Under the pieces are notes generated by a model that saw only the letters and a program-made list of their open reading frames with translations, ran no database searches and was not told the DNA's origin. From Lytechinus pictus (lineage: Eukaryota; Echinodermata; Echinoidea; Temnopleuroida; Toxopneustidae): a stretch of DNA of 64,000 nucleotides. Shown here piece by piece: positions 42,420 to 54,598 of this stretch. A program made the position numbers and the translations under genes. The DNA lies in contig NC_087252.1 of the NCBI RefSeq assembly GCF_037042905.1, positions 35,244,965-35,308,964 on the forward strand. The letters are read 5' to 3'. Each line of letters opens with the position of its first letter. Position 1 is the stretch's first letter.

Positions 42420-43834
42420 TTGCTGAATATAATGGAAAATCTGTGAATTTCATTTCGCGACTTTTTAAAAATTTTCCCATATTGCTTTGTTGTGTCCTCT
42501 CAAAATGTTTGGTTCATAGCGCAACTGTGTTGAATTAATGTTTGTTAAAGCTATATACTGTATATGACCGCGATTTTATTAAAAATAGCGATAATCTATA
42601 GGTTTAAAATGGCTTTGATAATCTCATGGCCCCCGAAAGTTCTACAACCAGGAACAAAAAGAAGAAAAAAGAAAAAAAGATATAATGTTATTTACTGAAT
42701 GAAGTGTCAAGAAATATCTTAAAAGTTATATTCTCATGAAAAGTTGATTTTTCTTTTCTCGCTCGCATCGCTCGTCGGGAGATGTGAGCAGGTTTTTGGC
42801 ACATGCGCCATAGTGTGCCCCTCGATCAAATACAATAAATATTTAGAATGTTTTTTTTTTTAACAAAATGGCCTCGAAATCAAAAAGTCGCCGGAATTTT
42901 TTGTAGGTGTCATTACATCGTCTGAAGCAAAACTTATATCCAATCACAGCAAAGGGAAGAACACGTGGTGGGCGGACTCACCCCGCCGAGTCTAGGGCTG
43001 ACAAGCCCCCGCCCTTCCTTTTTTATTTTTAATCATTATGATTTATTTACGTATTTAAGTATTTAATTGTAAATCAAATAATAATAATTACACCCAAAAA
43101 GGATAGATCACCGAAGAAGGGGCCGTGGAAGGATCTGCGACCCCCCCCCCCCCCCCAAAAAAAAAAAGGAAGTTCAGCAACCAAGGGCGGAAATAAGGAG
43201 AAAGAAGAAAAAACTTATAAAAAAGCCAAAAATTGCTCGCTTTGTTTGCGCATGGCTTTTAAAGATTGTTTTCGTCATATATTATTCCAAATGGTTTTCC
43301 TCCAACTATTTTATATTCAGACCTGAGGCCTGAAAACTGTTGTCCTGTGCGATTTGTCGTGAGTGCTGGGGCAAGACTCTGGAGACGAACTTTTACATTT
43401 TCTCTTTCTTTTTCATCTTTTTCTGATACATTTATTTTTTTTATGCACAAGATGTCACTTGTTTTTTTTATATTATTCATAAGAATATTTTTGATATGAG
43501 GGTGCACTCGCTCCGCTTTTTCAGCAGCCTCCTCAATTCTCAACCCGTTTGTATATATTTCCTATATAACATAGATATTTGCTTTGTTATGTTGTTTAAG
43601 TCACATGTACAAACCAAACAATATTATTGTAATCGTTAATTGGAAATTAAAATAAACAAAATTAGATTTTGACAAAATAAAAATGAAACGAAATCTCGAG
43701 ACACTTTTTGCAATCATAAACAAGATCATGCATATATAGGCTATAGTAATTCGAGCGCGAAGCGTGAGCTGAATTATAAGGCCTATATATACTGACCTTA
43801 GCATAATAGGAAAACCATGATGATAGGCCCATAA
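42420..43834. other. Stretch with no confident gene
   Basis: A minus-strand frame at 43259-43543 (starts MRIEEAAEKAERVHPHIKN, ends KPFGIIYDENNL) is not simple repeat, but I recognise no domain, splice site or partner; it may be a transposon-gene relic. CTCGCTCGCATCGCTCG and similar motifs occur at 42758 and 43508. Confidence 0.3.
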
Positions 43835-44085
43835 GTAAATGGGACATTTACTCTAACAAAAAGTTTATTGTAAAAAATAGCAGAAAAATTATTTTGTTTT
43901 AAATTGACTAAAATTTGAGAAAAATCCATCAAAGTATAATCAAAGTTATTAAAAGTTTATTTATTTATTTGTGACGTCATATGCGAGCAGCCCACATAGG
44001 CCTATCATATGGTTTAAAAATAAATAAATGAAATGCCATTTTCTCAGAAAATAGAAAATGGTTTTATTGTACCATCAATAGACAA
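43835..44085. mobile_element. Partial family C MITE
   Basis: It shares the AAAAAGTTTATTGTAAAAAA, TGACGTCATATGCGAGCAG and TGCCATTTTCTCAGAAAA segments with 4862-5334. The right terminus is replaced by unrelated sequence. Confidence 0.7.
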
Positions 44086-44540
44086 ATGACATCCACTATA
44101 CTAAAAGATAAAAATAAAATCTTATCATCGCGAACCATTTTTTCTCCCCCCCCCCCCCCCCGCCTTAATATTCTGTTGTATCATGGAGCTAAAATAGCTT
44201 CATGGTTGTAACTTACTCTTTCTTCGTGGAGCCCTCACCCCCCATCTTTGTCATTTTTATTATCCATGATCTCTCTCTTAGGTGATCCCTCCACTGTTTT
44301 GGAGATTCTCAGAAACGAAAAGATTAATTCCAGTCCGATAAGTTAGGGATTCAACATCAGGTTGGAGCGGTGGTCATGAATTTTATGTAGAAAAAAGAGA
44401 GATTTGAGGAGCAGACTATTATTCACTTCGGAAGGGAGACCATGTTGATGGGTTAATAGGGTAGCACCTATGCATAGATCATGCATAATTATCATGGCCT
44501 AAAATCCAATCTCTGCTTACACCTCTCTAATATACGTTCC

Positions 44541-47260
44541 TTAAAGAGATGCTCCAGGCTGAAGATGTTTATAAGATAGAGTAAAATTCATCATTATAGA
44601 GCAAAATGCTGCATTTCATCAAAATGGATAACAAAATAATAATGAAGTTATTGAATTTTAAAGATTTGCATTATTCCGGTGAAACAGTTATAGGCATGTC
44701 TTCATAAATATTCATTAGGTGGGCTGATGATGTCATATCCCCATTTGTTTTTTTGTTTTATTGTATGAAATTAGGTTTATTCATAATTTTTCTACCAATA
44801 ACTAAAACAATTTGACAACTGATTAGGTGCATTAGTTTATTGCTGCAACTTCTTTCATCAAAATGGAGACACATCATTTACACATTAATGAAAAAAATGA
44901 AACATTTGTGATTTCATGTAATAACATAGGAAAAAAGAACGTGGGGATGTGACATCATCATCCGACCCATGGGCGGAAATCCCAGGGGGGACAGGGGGGA
45001 CGTGTCCCCCCTACCAAAAATAGTAGGGGGGACACAATATCAAATGTCCCCCCTACTATTTTTGGTCTTTTATGATGGATAAAATTGCATCATTCACATT
45101 CGAAATAATACGTGTATTTTGGACTAAATGACCTTACATTTTGATTGAAAACCTTTGGGGTTTTTTTGCTTGTCAAGTGTTCCAGAGTGAATAAAATAAG
45201 ATTAGAGGAAGACTTGGAAAATAAAAGAATCTTTCATATCACTATATAAAATTTTCGCTCACACTTCACGCTCGCATTGCCTGTTAGATGATTTTTCAAT
45301 ATGGAGCTTAAATATCAAGTTTGGAAGTCAATATACATTAGACAGTTTACCTCGGAAATCGAACTTTCATTATTTTGTGTGATTTACAAACTGATTTTTC
45401 AAAGTGCTCTGTAAAAGAGACAGCTTTATGGTCTGATTATTGACATTTTCTAAAGCACTGAGCGCTTGCAAAATTCGATTTATTCAGAACCTATTATTTT
45501 TGTGTATTCCATTTAGTTTTGAAAAATATCCCTTTTCAAGTCTGATTGTCAAAACGTAGTAGATAGCGCTACTCGCATTTTGATTGGCGATTTATGTACG
45601 TCTCAATATTGATTTTCATGAGAGTTTGGCTCGCGATTTGCGCTCGCATTAATGGTTAAAAAAATATTTTAACTGATGCATTCTATTCATAATTACTAAA
45701 GTGCTTGAAATGTCCAGTTTTCAGGCCATAATATCATCAGATTTCTCGCCCTCATTAGGCATTAATAAATAAGATATTAATTTAATGATCCATATCCACC
45801 TCACAATTTTCCTACAAAGTGCTTGAAATATATAGCTGAAATTGACTCTTTTTTCAGATCGGAATATCAAATAGTTTAAGCTCGCGCTTCGCGCTCGCTG
45901 ATAAATGTGTAGAATGCCGAGATTCTAGGTCTAAATCTGAAACACGCGCATGTTTATTCAGATATTCAACTTGTTCTTTATTTAGATCAAAATCCAGTTT
46001 CAGATCACAATATCACAAATTTTCTGCTCGCATTATTAATGTAGAAAGATCCCCTATTACTCACCCTTTTCATGATTTACAAAACATGAGTAGAGTGTCC
46101 CGTTTTTAGGTCTAAATCTCGAATTTTTCTGCTCCCGCTTCGCTTGCATCAATTGTTTAGTTATATAGCTACCCTGTTCACGATTACAAAAATTGATTAA
46201 AATTTTTTATTCTTTTTGTAGAAATGTCAAAAATGTTCAGCTCGCAATTTGTGCTAGCATTATTTGATTGTTGAAATATGTAACGTCTTCATGGCTAAGT
46301 GCAAGCAGTCCTTAACAAGTACCTTTTCGATCGATTCAAATTAAACGTATATGAATGTTTTCTGGCTGCATTTTGCACTCGCATTATTAATGTAAGGACC
46401 GGGTGTAAGGAAGACCCCCAATTACTCATCTTTTTCATGATTTACAAAACATGAATAGAGTGTCTCGTTCTTAGGTCTATAAATCTCAAAATTTTCCGCT
46501 CGCGCTTCGCAATAATTGTTTAGTTATGTACCTATTATATGTTTAAGATACAAAAAGTGCTTAGAATTTCCAGTCTTTGGGTAAAAATTTCAAAAAATTT
46601 CAGCTCGCGCTTCGCGCTCGCATTATTTTATTGTTGAAATATGGAACGTCTTCATGGCTAATTGCAAGCAGTCTTTAACAGGTACCTTTTCCATCAGTTA
46701 ACCTCTGCTCGCACTTTGCGTTCGTAGTAAATATTTAGTTGTATATACATCTTTTTCAGGATAACAAACATTGCCCAGAATGTTCAAATTTTAGGAAAAA
46801 ATACATAAATTTGCCCAAAAAATTTTGCTCGCGCTTCGCGCTCGCATTATATAAATAAGGACGATGATATTATATATTTATGTTGATTTATAAGAATAAA
46901 GCTAAAAAGTGACAATGAGGACTACTCCTTCAATGAAACAGACAAAAATTACCTTTAAGCGGCCGATCGGGGATTAACATTATGGCTGAAAACATTTTTC
47001 GCCCCCCCCCTATTGGCGAAGGCTGGATCAGCCCCTGTTGTCCCCCCTACCTTTCGGGACAGATTTCCGCCCATGATCCGACCTAATAAATATTCATGAG
47101 ACATGCCTATAATAACTGTTTTGCCGGAATAATGCAAATCTTTAACATTCAATAACTTTGTTATATCCGATGTTGATGAAATTTTCAGCATTTTGCTCAG
47201 TGAATTTTACTTTATTTTTTTTTAGATATAAATATCTTCAGCCCAGAGTATCCCTTTAAT
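44541..47260. mobile_element. Family A MITE interrupted by a 2.1-kb insertion
   Basis: The left half starts TTAAAGAGATGCTCCAGGCT; the right half ends CAGAGTATCCCTTTAA. Both have the CATAAATATTCATTAGG or ATAAATATTCATGAGACATG segments of the family. The middle is replaced by the element at 44968-47075. Confidence 0.85.
44968..47075. mobile_element. 2.1-kb non-autonomous element with 8-bp target duplication
   Basis: The ends CATGGGCGGAAATC and GATTTCCGCCCATG are a perfect 14-bp inverted pair. ATCCGACC flanks it on both sides (44960-44967 and 47076-47083), a perfect 8-bp target duplication typical of hAT-type transposition. Next to the ends are GGGGGGACACG/GTTGTCCCCCCTACC blocks. The interior is AT-rich and studded with about eleven GCTCGCGCTTCGCGCTCGCA-like motifs. 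No transposase frame is visible. Confidence 0.9.
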
Positions 47261-47739
47261 ATTTGCGTTCTGTTCGAGAGATCGGCGTCATACACTAACA
47301 GGTCTTGTTTTTTTAGCCGGGTCTCTCTTTTTTTCATTTCTTTATATTTTATAGCACATATATATGCATACAACTTTTTCATATATACTTTTAAAAAGGT
47401 TTTTTATTTATCTACGATATTCGTTTATTGTTGTTTTGTATTGTTATTTCCAATTTGCATGTGTACGTATGATTGATTTGAATTGATTTATGTAATTAAT
47501 TTGTATTATACGTATCTTTGATTCGTATGTTTAAAAATGGATATAAAACTGAAACAAACAAAATTGGTTTGTATTGATTAATGTGATTGATTTGTATTTA
47601 TGTATTTTATATTTGAATGTTAAAAAAATGGATATAGAAATTAAATAAACATAAGAACGTACGGGCCTACTCTTTCGTCAAAAGGTGTGCCTGTATAAGC
47701 AGTGGCGTATATGAGCCAACAATTTTGAGGGGCCAGAAT

Positions 47740-48246
47740 CCCGGGGGGGGGGGCACTCGACCAAAAAAATGGTAGGTATGTGCCGCGGGCCAGCTTAGAC
47801 AAAAACCGAGGGCCTTGGAGCGGACTTATTGTAAAAAGGAGGGTCCTCGGAACGGGCTTCGGAACTACAAATGCTTGTGAAAACGGGGGTCCTTGGAACG
47901 GGTCGCTTGCGTGTGCATCCCTATGGAACGGGCATACGTGTATGCAGAGGCCAGGGCGCGGGGTGCGCTCGCGCAGAGGCGATGGTCGGACAGCGCTCAG
48001 CGGCCGCTTTTAAATGCGACCGGAACGGCGTAACGAAAAATATGCGAAGCTTTGGAGCGGATTTCTTTCTTATTTTCTCTCGATAAGAATAAAATGCTAT
48101 GCTTCGGAGCGGCTTTCTTAGTTCTTTTTCTTAATAAGATGAAAATGCTATGCCCTGGAACGGAAATTTGAGTGTAAAAATGGGGGTCCCCTCCGCGGCA
48201 CATACCCACTATGCATTATATACTGAGTGCCCCCCCCCCCCCCCGG
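47740..48246. mobile_element. Element with GGGGGCACTCGACC end, copy 2, with target duplication
   Basis: It begins CCCGGGGGGG...CACTCGACC and ends TATACTGAGTGCCCCC then the C-run and GG. GGCCAGAAT is present at both borders (47731-47739, 48247-48255). It matches the element at 20013-20466. Confidence 0.85.
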
Positions 48247-48449
48247 GGCCAGAATATGGCAAATCGGGCAAAATAAAAAAAAACAAGTTGCGAGAATTTT
48301 TTTGACATCTTTATATGACCAACATCCTTTTTGTGATAATAGTATATCATTTTACTAATGACTAGCTTGACAAGTTATTAAAAAAGAACAATGGTCGAAT
48401 CTTTCCTGTCGGCTAGTCTCCCCTAAATCTCACGGACCCCCCCCCCAAA

Positions 48450-48655
48450 AAAAAAAAAATTTGGATTGATTCCCCGAGCTCCAAAATCTTTTTCTGAGTT
48501 TGTAAAACTGATCCAGATTACATTATTGACATCTCAAAAACTAGTAAGTGACTTTTCAGGACCATATTCATTTTACGTTTGGTGTTATGCTCGTGTAAAA
48601 ATTGATCTTACACCATGCACCACTCAGGTCAACACTGAACTTGAAATCACCCAAT
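48450..48655. repeat. Duplicated 200-bp segment, first copy
   Basis: TTTGGATTGATTCCCCGAGC, TGTAAAACTGATCCAGAT, GTGACTTTTCAGGACC, and GGTCAACACTGAACTTGAAA recur in the same order at 49381-49452 plus 50098-50258. Confidence 0.65.
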
Positions 48656-48843
48656 GAAACTCAGTGGAAATCAGAATTGTTTGAACACTCTCAGGCAATT
48701 CGTAGGCGAAGCGCGGCAGATTTTTTTTTTCATAGTGACCTACTTTTTTCTATTTTCAAATTCTCCCTCTTATTTTATTCTCCTCGGGTGCTTTTTTTTT
48801 TTTTGGGGGGGGATCTTTTTCTTGTGTGCTTGATGTGAGTCTT

Positions 48844-49267
48844 TTAAAGGCCACCGCACACCTTACGATTGGTCTGCGACCCGATTTCAGAATAAAATGT
48901 AATAGAATTTGAGGCTAATATTGAGACTTGGAATAAGTTACTGTGTAATGTTCAAAATCATCGTACGAATACCTATGATCAAATTTGTGACTATGCTATC
49001 ATCCTTCTTAGAATAAAAGCAAATTTAATATCTAGTCGTTTTGACGTCATAGCAGTCTTACGATTGGCTACGATTTGAAACTAATTTGGACTTTACTCCA
49101 AAATAAGGGCTTGCAATTTTCAAAATTGTTATAATATTATTATTTCAATTAATTTTAACCTCAAATAAAATGATATGTTCCATTCACATCTTCAGAAAAT
49201 GAGCAAAATGTGATTTGTTCCAAAATCGGGTCGCAGACCAGTCGTAATAGGTGTGCGGTCGCCTTAA
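48844..49267. mobile_element. TTAA-flanked MITE, GGCCACCGCACAC type
   Basis: TTAA-AAGGCCACCGCACACCTTAC at the left and GGTGTGCGGTCGCCTTAA at the right, with GGTCTGCGACCCGATTT and AAATCGGGTCGCAGACCAG also inverted. TTAA is present at both ends, as in the A, B and C families. Confidence 0.85.
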
Positions 49268-49454
49268 ATCATGTAAATCGAATTTGCGGTTTTTGTTTTT
49301 GTTTTACTATTTTTTCCACTTGGTATAATGGGTGGTTTCAAGTCCGGTGTTGGCTTTGGTGTTGGTGTTAATTATTGGAAGCACAATTTGGATTGCTTCC
49401 CCTAGCTATAGCTCCAAAACCTATTCTGAGTAATAAATGAAGAGCTCACTTTTC

Positions 49455-49666
49455 AGTTTAGTTGCAAAAGGGGTTAGGTCCACACAATTTTTTTTGGGAA
49501 AAGGATATCTTAAATAATATGAAGACAGGTAGATTTCTCTTATACACAATTTTATGTTCTCATGGTATATCATGAAATTTCAGTTTTGAATACAAATATT
49601 GCAATATAGGAGAATTCAGAAAAATTATTTTCTTTGAGTGGACCTAACTCCTTTTGCAACTAAACT
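49455..49666. mobile_element. Palindromic MITE AGTTTAGTTGCAAAAGG, copy 1
   Basis: The left arm AGTTTAGTTGCAAAAGGGGT then TAGGTCCAC pairs with the right arm GTGGACCTAACTCCTTTTGC then AACTAAACT. Confidence 0.8.
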
Positions 49667-49863
49667 CTTCTGAAGAACTCATTTGTCAAAAGGCCGGGGA
49701 TAGGTCCATTTTTCATAAATTGTATTGTTTTCTGTTCCTAACTAACCTCTAAATTTTTAGTCACTCTGATGATACCAAAGACAATTTGAAATTCAAATAA
49801 AAAGGTGAATGAAAGTGGCGAAGAAAAATCACTTTTTTAATCAAAAGAGATTGATTTGATTTC

Positions 49864-50097
49864 AGTTTAGTTGCAAAAGGGGTTATAGGTCCACAATGAT
49901 ATTTTTTTTTAAATATGTAGAAAAAAATTGAAGACAGGTAGATTTCTTTTATACCCAATTTTATGTTCACATGATAGGGTAGTACATCATGACAAATTAG
50001 TTTCTCATAAGAATATTGCAATAAGTGAGAATAAAAAACATGGTTTTTCTCGGAATGGTCCAAAGTGGACCTAGCTAACATCTTTTGTAACTAAACT
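49864..50097. mobile_element. Palindromic MITE AGTTTAGTTGCAAAAGG, copy 2
   Basis: It has the same arms as copy 1, 200 bases away, and shares the inner GAAGACAGGTAGATTTCT and CCAATTTTATGTTC segments. The two copies and the DNA between them break the second copy of the 48450 segment. Confidence 0.8.
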
Positions 50098-50259
50098 CTT
50101 CGTATGTAAAACTGATCTAGATCACAACTAATGAGTGACTTTTCAGGACCCGGGTCAGGACCATCTTCATTTTATGTTGGTTTTACAGTTTTACACTCGT
50201 GTAAAAAACAGTAACACCAAAAGGTCAACACTGAACTTGAAATCACCCATTGTCAAGTC

Positions 50260-51429
50260 AAACGCATTTATGTTGTCTCTCTTGTGTTTGCACAATTTTT
50301 TTACAGGCTGGGTATGCCGTATTGACTTGCGACTCTAATGATTGACAAAGCTCAACCATGTATTTTCACTTTCTTCGAGTAGACGACTGTGACCGTGAGT
50401 AAAAAAAAAAATCACAAAAATTCTCGTAAATTTTTTGTGTTTTTGCAGCTTATGATGATCGAATGCGGATTATTTGTGCTAGTTATTCTGTAATACAGTG
50501 TCTTGGTGGTATGAGAGGTGAAAATATTTAATTTGATGTGAAAATAAGGATGAAATTCTATGTCGTATTGAGTGTGAATGAGCGAGTCGCAGAGAAAAAT
50601 GAAAGGAAAGTCGAGCTGGAGGGTCGCGTTGCGAGCGCGAGCCGGGGCGGATCGGCGCGTAGCGGCTAGCGGAGATGAGGTCCAGCGATTTCTCAATTGA
50701 TATTTTCTTGGCTAGAATATGTATGGTAGTGCTAGTGGATCGTATTACCGAACACTTTTCATGAATTCAATCATATCAAACACATTATTCTCATCAAATT
50801 CATCAAACTTTCACCATAAATACACAATTACCTACAAAATATAAATATGTAAAAATTTTGCCGAAATCATTTTTCTGTTTTACGATAATTATTAGCTTCC
50901 AATCAAACCCCTCTTCGCATGTGAAATATTTTGGTCACTTGAAAAAGGTATCGTATTACCGAACGTGTTTTCTATGGGAAAAATTGAGACAACAACAAAA
51001 TCACTGATGAGGTTTTTTTACCATATCTTAATTATTTTTAGAATATTAAGACTTTGAAAATGTGTTTTTGACCATTTTTCATCATCTTTCTATTCAGTTT
51101 CTCTTGGGAAGAATGTTGCAAATTTTTGAGCGTATGACATTATTTTCTGACGTGTATGATGCGCGTATTCGGTAATACAAGGCCGGTCGGTAATACAATC
51201 ACTCACTCTACTCCATTTTCTGTCTCTATTGTGCTAGTTTCAATTTCGTTCTAGATCTAACCCCTGAAATGTTTTCATTGACCTATTCAAAACTTCGATG
51301 TCAGGCAGAGGTCAGGATAGATCATCAATCCCATCATGTTTAACTGGACAAACATTACAAATAACGCAGAAAATTTGAAAATGACTCTTCAGACTTCACT
51401 ATGTAAAAACGCTGTTTAAAATTTTTAGC
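50260..51429. other. Stretch with CpG-rich patch and repeated GTATTACCGAAC motifs
   Basis: A local GC/CpG-rich patch at 50612-50690 stands out against AT-rich DNA. GTATTACCGAAC occurs at 50742 and 50953 and its inverse form at 51165-51196. No gene is recognised; the minus-strand frame through the patch (50412-50696) has no known domain. Confidence 0.4.
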
Positions 51430-51579
51430 TTGTTTAACTAGCCTGTCACTCCAACAACTATTGTTAAAACTTTTTAACAACTGTTTGTAATTTTTAAATA
51501 AGTTGTTTAAAAAGTTTAAACAATTACAAAAAAGTTGTTAACAACTTGTAGTTAGAGTGACGTGACAGGCTTAAACAAT
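51430..51579. mobile_element. 150-bp palindromic MITE
   Basis: TTGTTTAACTAGCCTGTCAC at the left and GTGACAGGCTTAAACAATG at the right are inverted, with AACAACTATTGTTAAAAC and GTTGTTAACAACTTG inside. Confidence 0.7.
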
Positions 51580-52027
51580 GTGCTATTTTTATTTTTACTT
51601 TGTCTTTGTTCAGTCCACTTGAGTTTACTTTTACTCACACTCTTGACTTCAGTCTTCTCATGATCTGTGGCTGATCTGTCTTCAAAGTTTTTAAGATACC
51701 AAGATTCAGATTCAAGATTTAATGTGATTGCAGCTTAAAAGCTGAATTGACAGATGTGTTACAATTAAACTATGATTGAAATTAATCAATATTGTCAATA
51801 TAACAAAAGAATCAAATATACAGAAATTACAATATAGATTCAAAATATTAGGGTATTCTCAGGTAATAGTGGTAAGGTAAGATAATAGATTCTACTTGAA
51901 AGTTAATGAGAAGATGCATTTTACTAAATATTTGAAAGACCATCTGAGAAGGTTGAGCAGAATTTCAATAAGAACTTATAATGATGCCATATATGTATTT
52001 CAAAAATCAATTAATAAAAAATATTGT

Positions 52028-52638
52028 TCAAAGGACAAGTCCACCCCAACAAAAAGTTGATTTGAAAAAAGGAGAAAAATCCAACAAGCAAAACGCTGAA
52101 AATTTCATCAAAATCGGGTGTAAAATAAGAAAGTTATGACATTTTAAAGTTTCGCTTAATTTCACAAAACAGTGTTATATGCACATCCTGGACGGTGTGC
52201 AAATTGGCAGACTGATGACGTCACCCACTCACTATTTCTTTTGTATTTTATTATATGAAATATGAAATATTCTCATTTTCTCCTCCTTGTCAAGTGAAAC
52301 AAAGTTTATTTTCTCACTGAACATGTGCAGTTACCATTATTTTAACAGTTTATGGTTAAGTTAAGTTGGTCCTTATTGTCAAATCTGTAAATTTGAGATA
52401 TTGTATTATTCAAACAATAAAAAACAAAAGAAATAGTGAGTGATGGACATCATCGACTCTCATTTGCATATCGCTGAGTTGCGCATTGAACTGTTTTGTG
52501 AAAAATAAAGCGAAACTTAAAAATGTCATAACTTTCTTATTTTACATCCGATTTCGATGAAATTTGCAGCGTTATGTTTGTTTGATTTTTCTCTATCGAT
52601 TCAAATCATCAATTTTCTGGGGTGGACTTGACCTTTAA
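52028..52638. mobile_element. Family B MITE, second copy
   Basis: It begins AAAGGACAAGTCCACCCCAA and ends GGTGGACTTGACCTTTAA. It is similar along its length to 7788-8396. TTAA is intact at the right; the left reads TTCA. Confidence 0.85.
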
Positions 52639-53245
52639 ACCTGTCTGTTAGAAAATTGAGTGGTGTTGTAAAACTTTGAAAAGGTAACATCAGTTAACTG
52701 GCTAGTTTGAGAGCAACTTACATGACTTAAGAAAATGAATCACAAGAAATCAAATGTGAATATACTCAATCAAGAAAAATTAATGGTACTATAAAGTATA
52801 AATTGAAACATTTTTAAAATACATGAAAGCAATGACTAAAAATAAACAAGGCATATATCAAAATTATTTAAGAATATTGGTGCAAATTTGAGCTTTATAG
52901 TTAAATGTTCAACAAGCGGACAATGTTACCTTTGCTTTATCCTCACTTAAGACAGCTGAAATCCTGTTTGGAGGAGTTTTTAAACATTTTTGTACTTATA
53001 ATTTCTCCTCCAAGAATTAGTCCAGCAGTGAATCCCTGACAAGCAGAGACTCACTCATACCCCTCATGACTCAATCAATTGGTTAATTTTATATTGTATC
53101 CAAAAGATGTGTGCTCTAAAAGAGTAAAGAAATTTTGCTGAAGGCATTTTTATTGAAAACGAACACCAATCGCAATTATGAAGGGGACTCATACTTGTTT
53201 CTTTTGCGTGATCGAATCACATACGTATAGGATGCTGGCAATTAG
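52639..53245. other. Stretch upstream of the SINE, no gene
   Basis: AT-rich with no recognised feature. Confidence 0.4.
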
Positions 53246-53628
53246 AGGCAGTGTAGCTCAGTCGGTTAGAGCGCCTGTTCCGGATAAGATCGTAGATCTC
53301 AACGTGCGTGGGTTCGAGTCCCGCAGCATGCCGGAAGACGTCTAACAAAAAACTGATGCTAGCGTTGTGTGTTAGCGTGCCTCACCGCTGTGTTCAGTGC
53401 GGGTGTGAATGCAGTTGTAAAACACTCCGTCCATCGGAAAGGACGCAAATGTTGGTCCCGTGTATAGGAGAGTCACAACCTATGCACGTTAAAACCAATA
53501 CACTATTCGTCAAAGAGTAGGGTGTTCACCCGGTGTATTGCACCTGCCGGTCCCCGGTACTACAATACTGCAAGAATCTTCAGGATTGAAGGAGGCAGTG
53601 TAGCTTGAAGAAGAAGAAGAAGAAGAAT
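53246..53628 (+). repeat. Third-type tRNA-derived SINE with (GAA)n tail
   Basis: TGTAGCTCAGTCGGTTAGAG is a strong tRNA A-box region and GGGTTCGAGTCCC a perfect B box. The region between is too long and only four acceptor-stem pairs form, so this is not a functional tRNA. The body ends GGAGGCAGTGTAGC-TT(GAA)n. Confidence 0.8.
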
Positions 53629-53635
53629 GTTTGAT

Positions 53636-54245
53636 TTAAAAGAATGGTCCAGGCTGGAGATATTTATATCTCAATAAATAGAGTAAAATTCACAGAGAAA
53701 ATTTTTGAAAATTTGATCAAAGTCAGATAACGAAGTTATTGAATTTTAAGGATTTGCATTATTCCGTTGAAACAGTTCTAGGCATGTCTTCATGAATATT
53801 CATTAGGTAGGCTGATGATGTCATATTCCCACTTGTTATTTTGTATTTTATTGTATGAAATTAGGTTTATTCAAAAAATTTCTACCAAGAACGTAAACAA
53901 TTGGATTGACAACTGATAAAGTGCATTAGTTATTTATTGCCGCTACTTATTTCATCATAATGGAGACATTTACACATTTATGAAAAAAATTAAACATTCA
54001 TGATTTCATGTAATAACATATAAAGAAAAAGGAAAGTGGGGATGTAACATCATCAGCCCACCTAATGAATATTCATGATGATGCTGTGCATATAACTTTT
54101 TATAAAATATTGATAAACTTTAAATTCAATAACTTTGTTATTTGTTATCCGATTTTGATGAAATTTTCAGCATTTTGCTTTGTGAATTTTGCTCTATTTA
54201 CCGGTATTTAGATATAAATATTTTCAGCCTGGACCATCCCTTTAA
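53636..54245. mobile_element. Family A MITE next to the PRDM-type gene
   Basis: TTAA-AAGAATGGTCCAGGCTGGAG at the left and CCTGGACCATCCCTTTAA at the right, with the family's CATGAATATTCATTAGGTAG and its inverse inside. The right end is 95 bases upstream of the PRDM start codon. Confidence 0.85.
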
Positions 54246-54339
54246 AAGAAAAACCTGAGGCGTAGTCCAGCTATTAAACGATTTTAACATTTTGTCACCA
54301 AACACAGACCTGTAAGAAATTGCAGACGTCGTAAGCAAG

Positions 54340-54598
54340 ATGGACTATCGGTACGTGGACCAACAGGGGTCACAACGAACTGCCTCCCACGAAGACCAGC
54401 AGAGCGGTTTGCCGCATCATCAGCAACATTTACAACATCTGCCACATTTCAGTCACCAGCACTCCCTGCAACCGCCGCCACATCAACACATGCACCATGT
54501 ATCACAACCTGTGTTTGTTGCTGCTGCTCCGCATAGTAGCAGGGAAGCTTACAACAGTCGGAGACAGAGTGGTCAAGATCTGCAATCCATATTAGAAG
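54340..54598 (+). CDS. PRDM-type gene exon 1 (start exon)
   Basis: The ATG at 54340 has A at -3 and G at +4. The exon encodes MDYRYVDQQGSQ, then a His/Gln-rich region (HQQHLQHLPHF, QPPPHQHMHHV), ending QSGQDLQSILE. It closes with a GTGAGT donor, phase 1. A CAG at 54305-54308 could be the acceptor of an upstream non-coding exon. Degenerate copies of this exon end follow in the intron (see 54660-55190). Confidence 0.8.

Noticed and set aside
53246-53340. Functional tRNA gene
   Set aside because: The A and B boxes are good, but the region between them is too long, the acceptor stem is mostly unpaired, and a SINE body with a (GAA)n tail follows.
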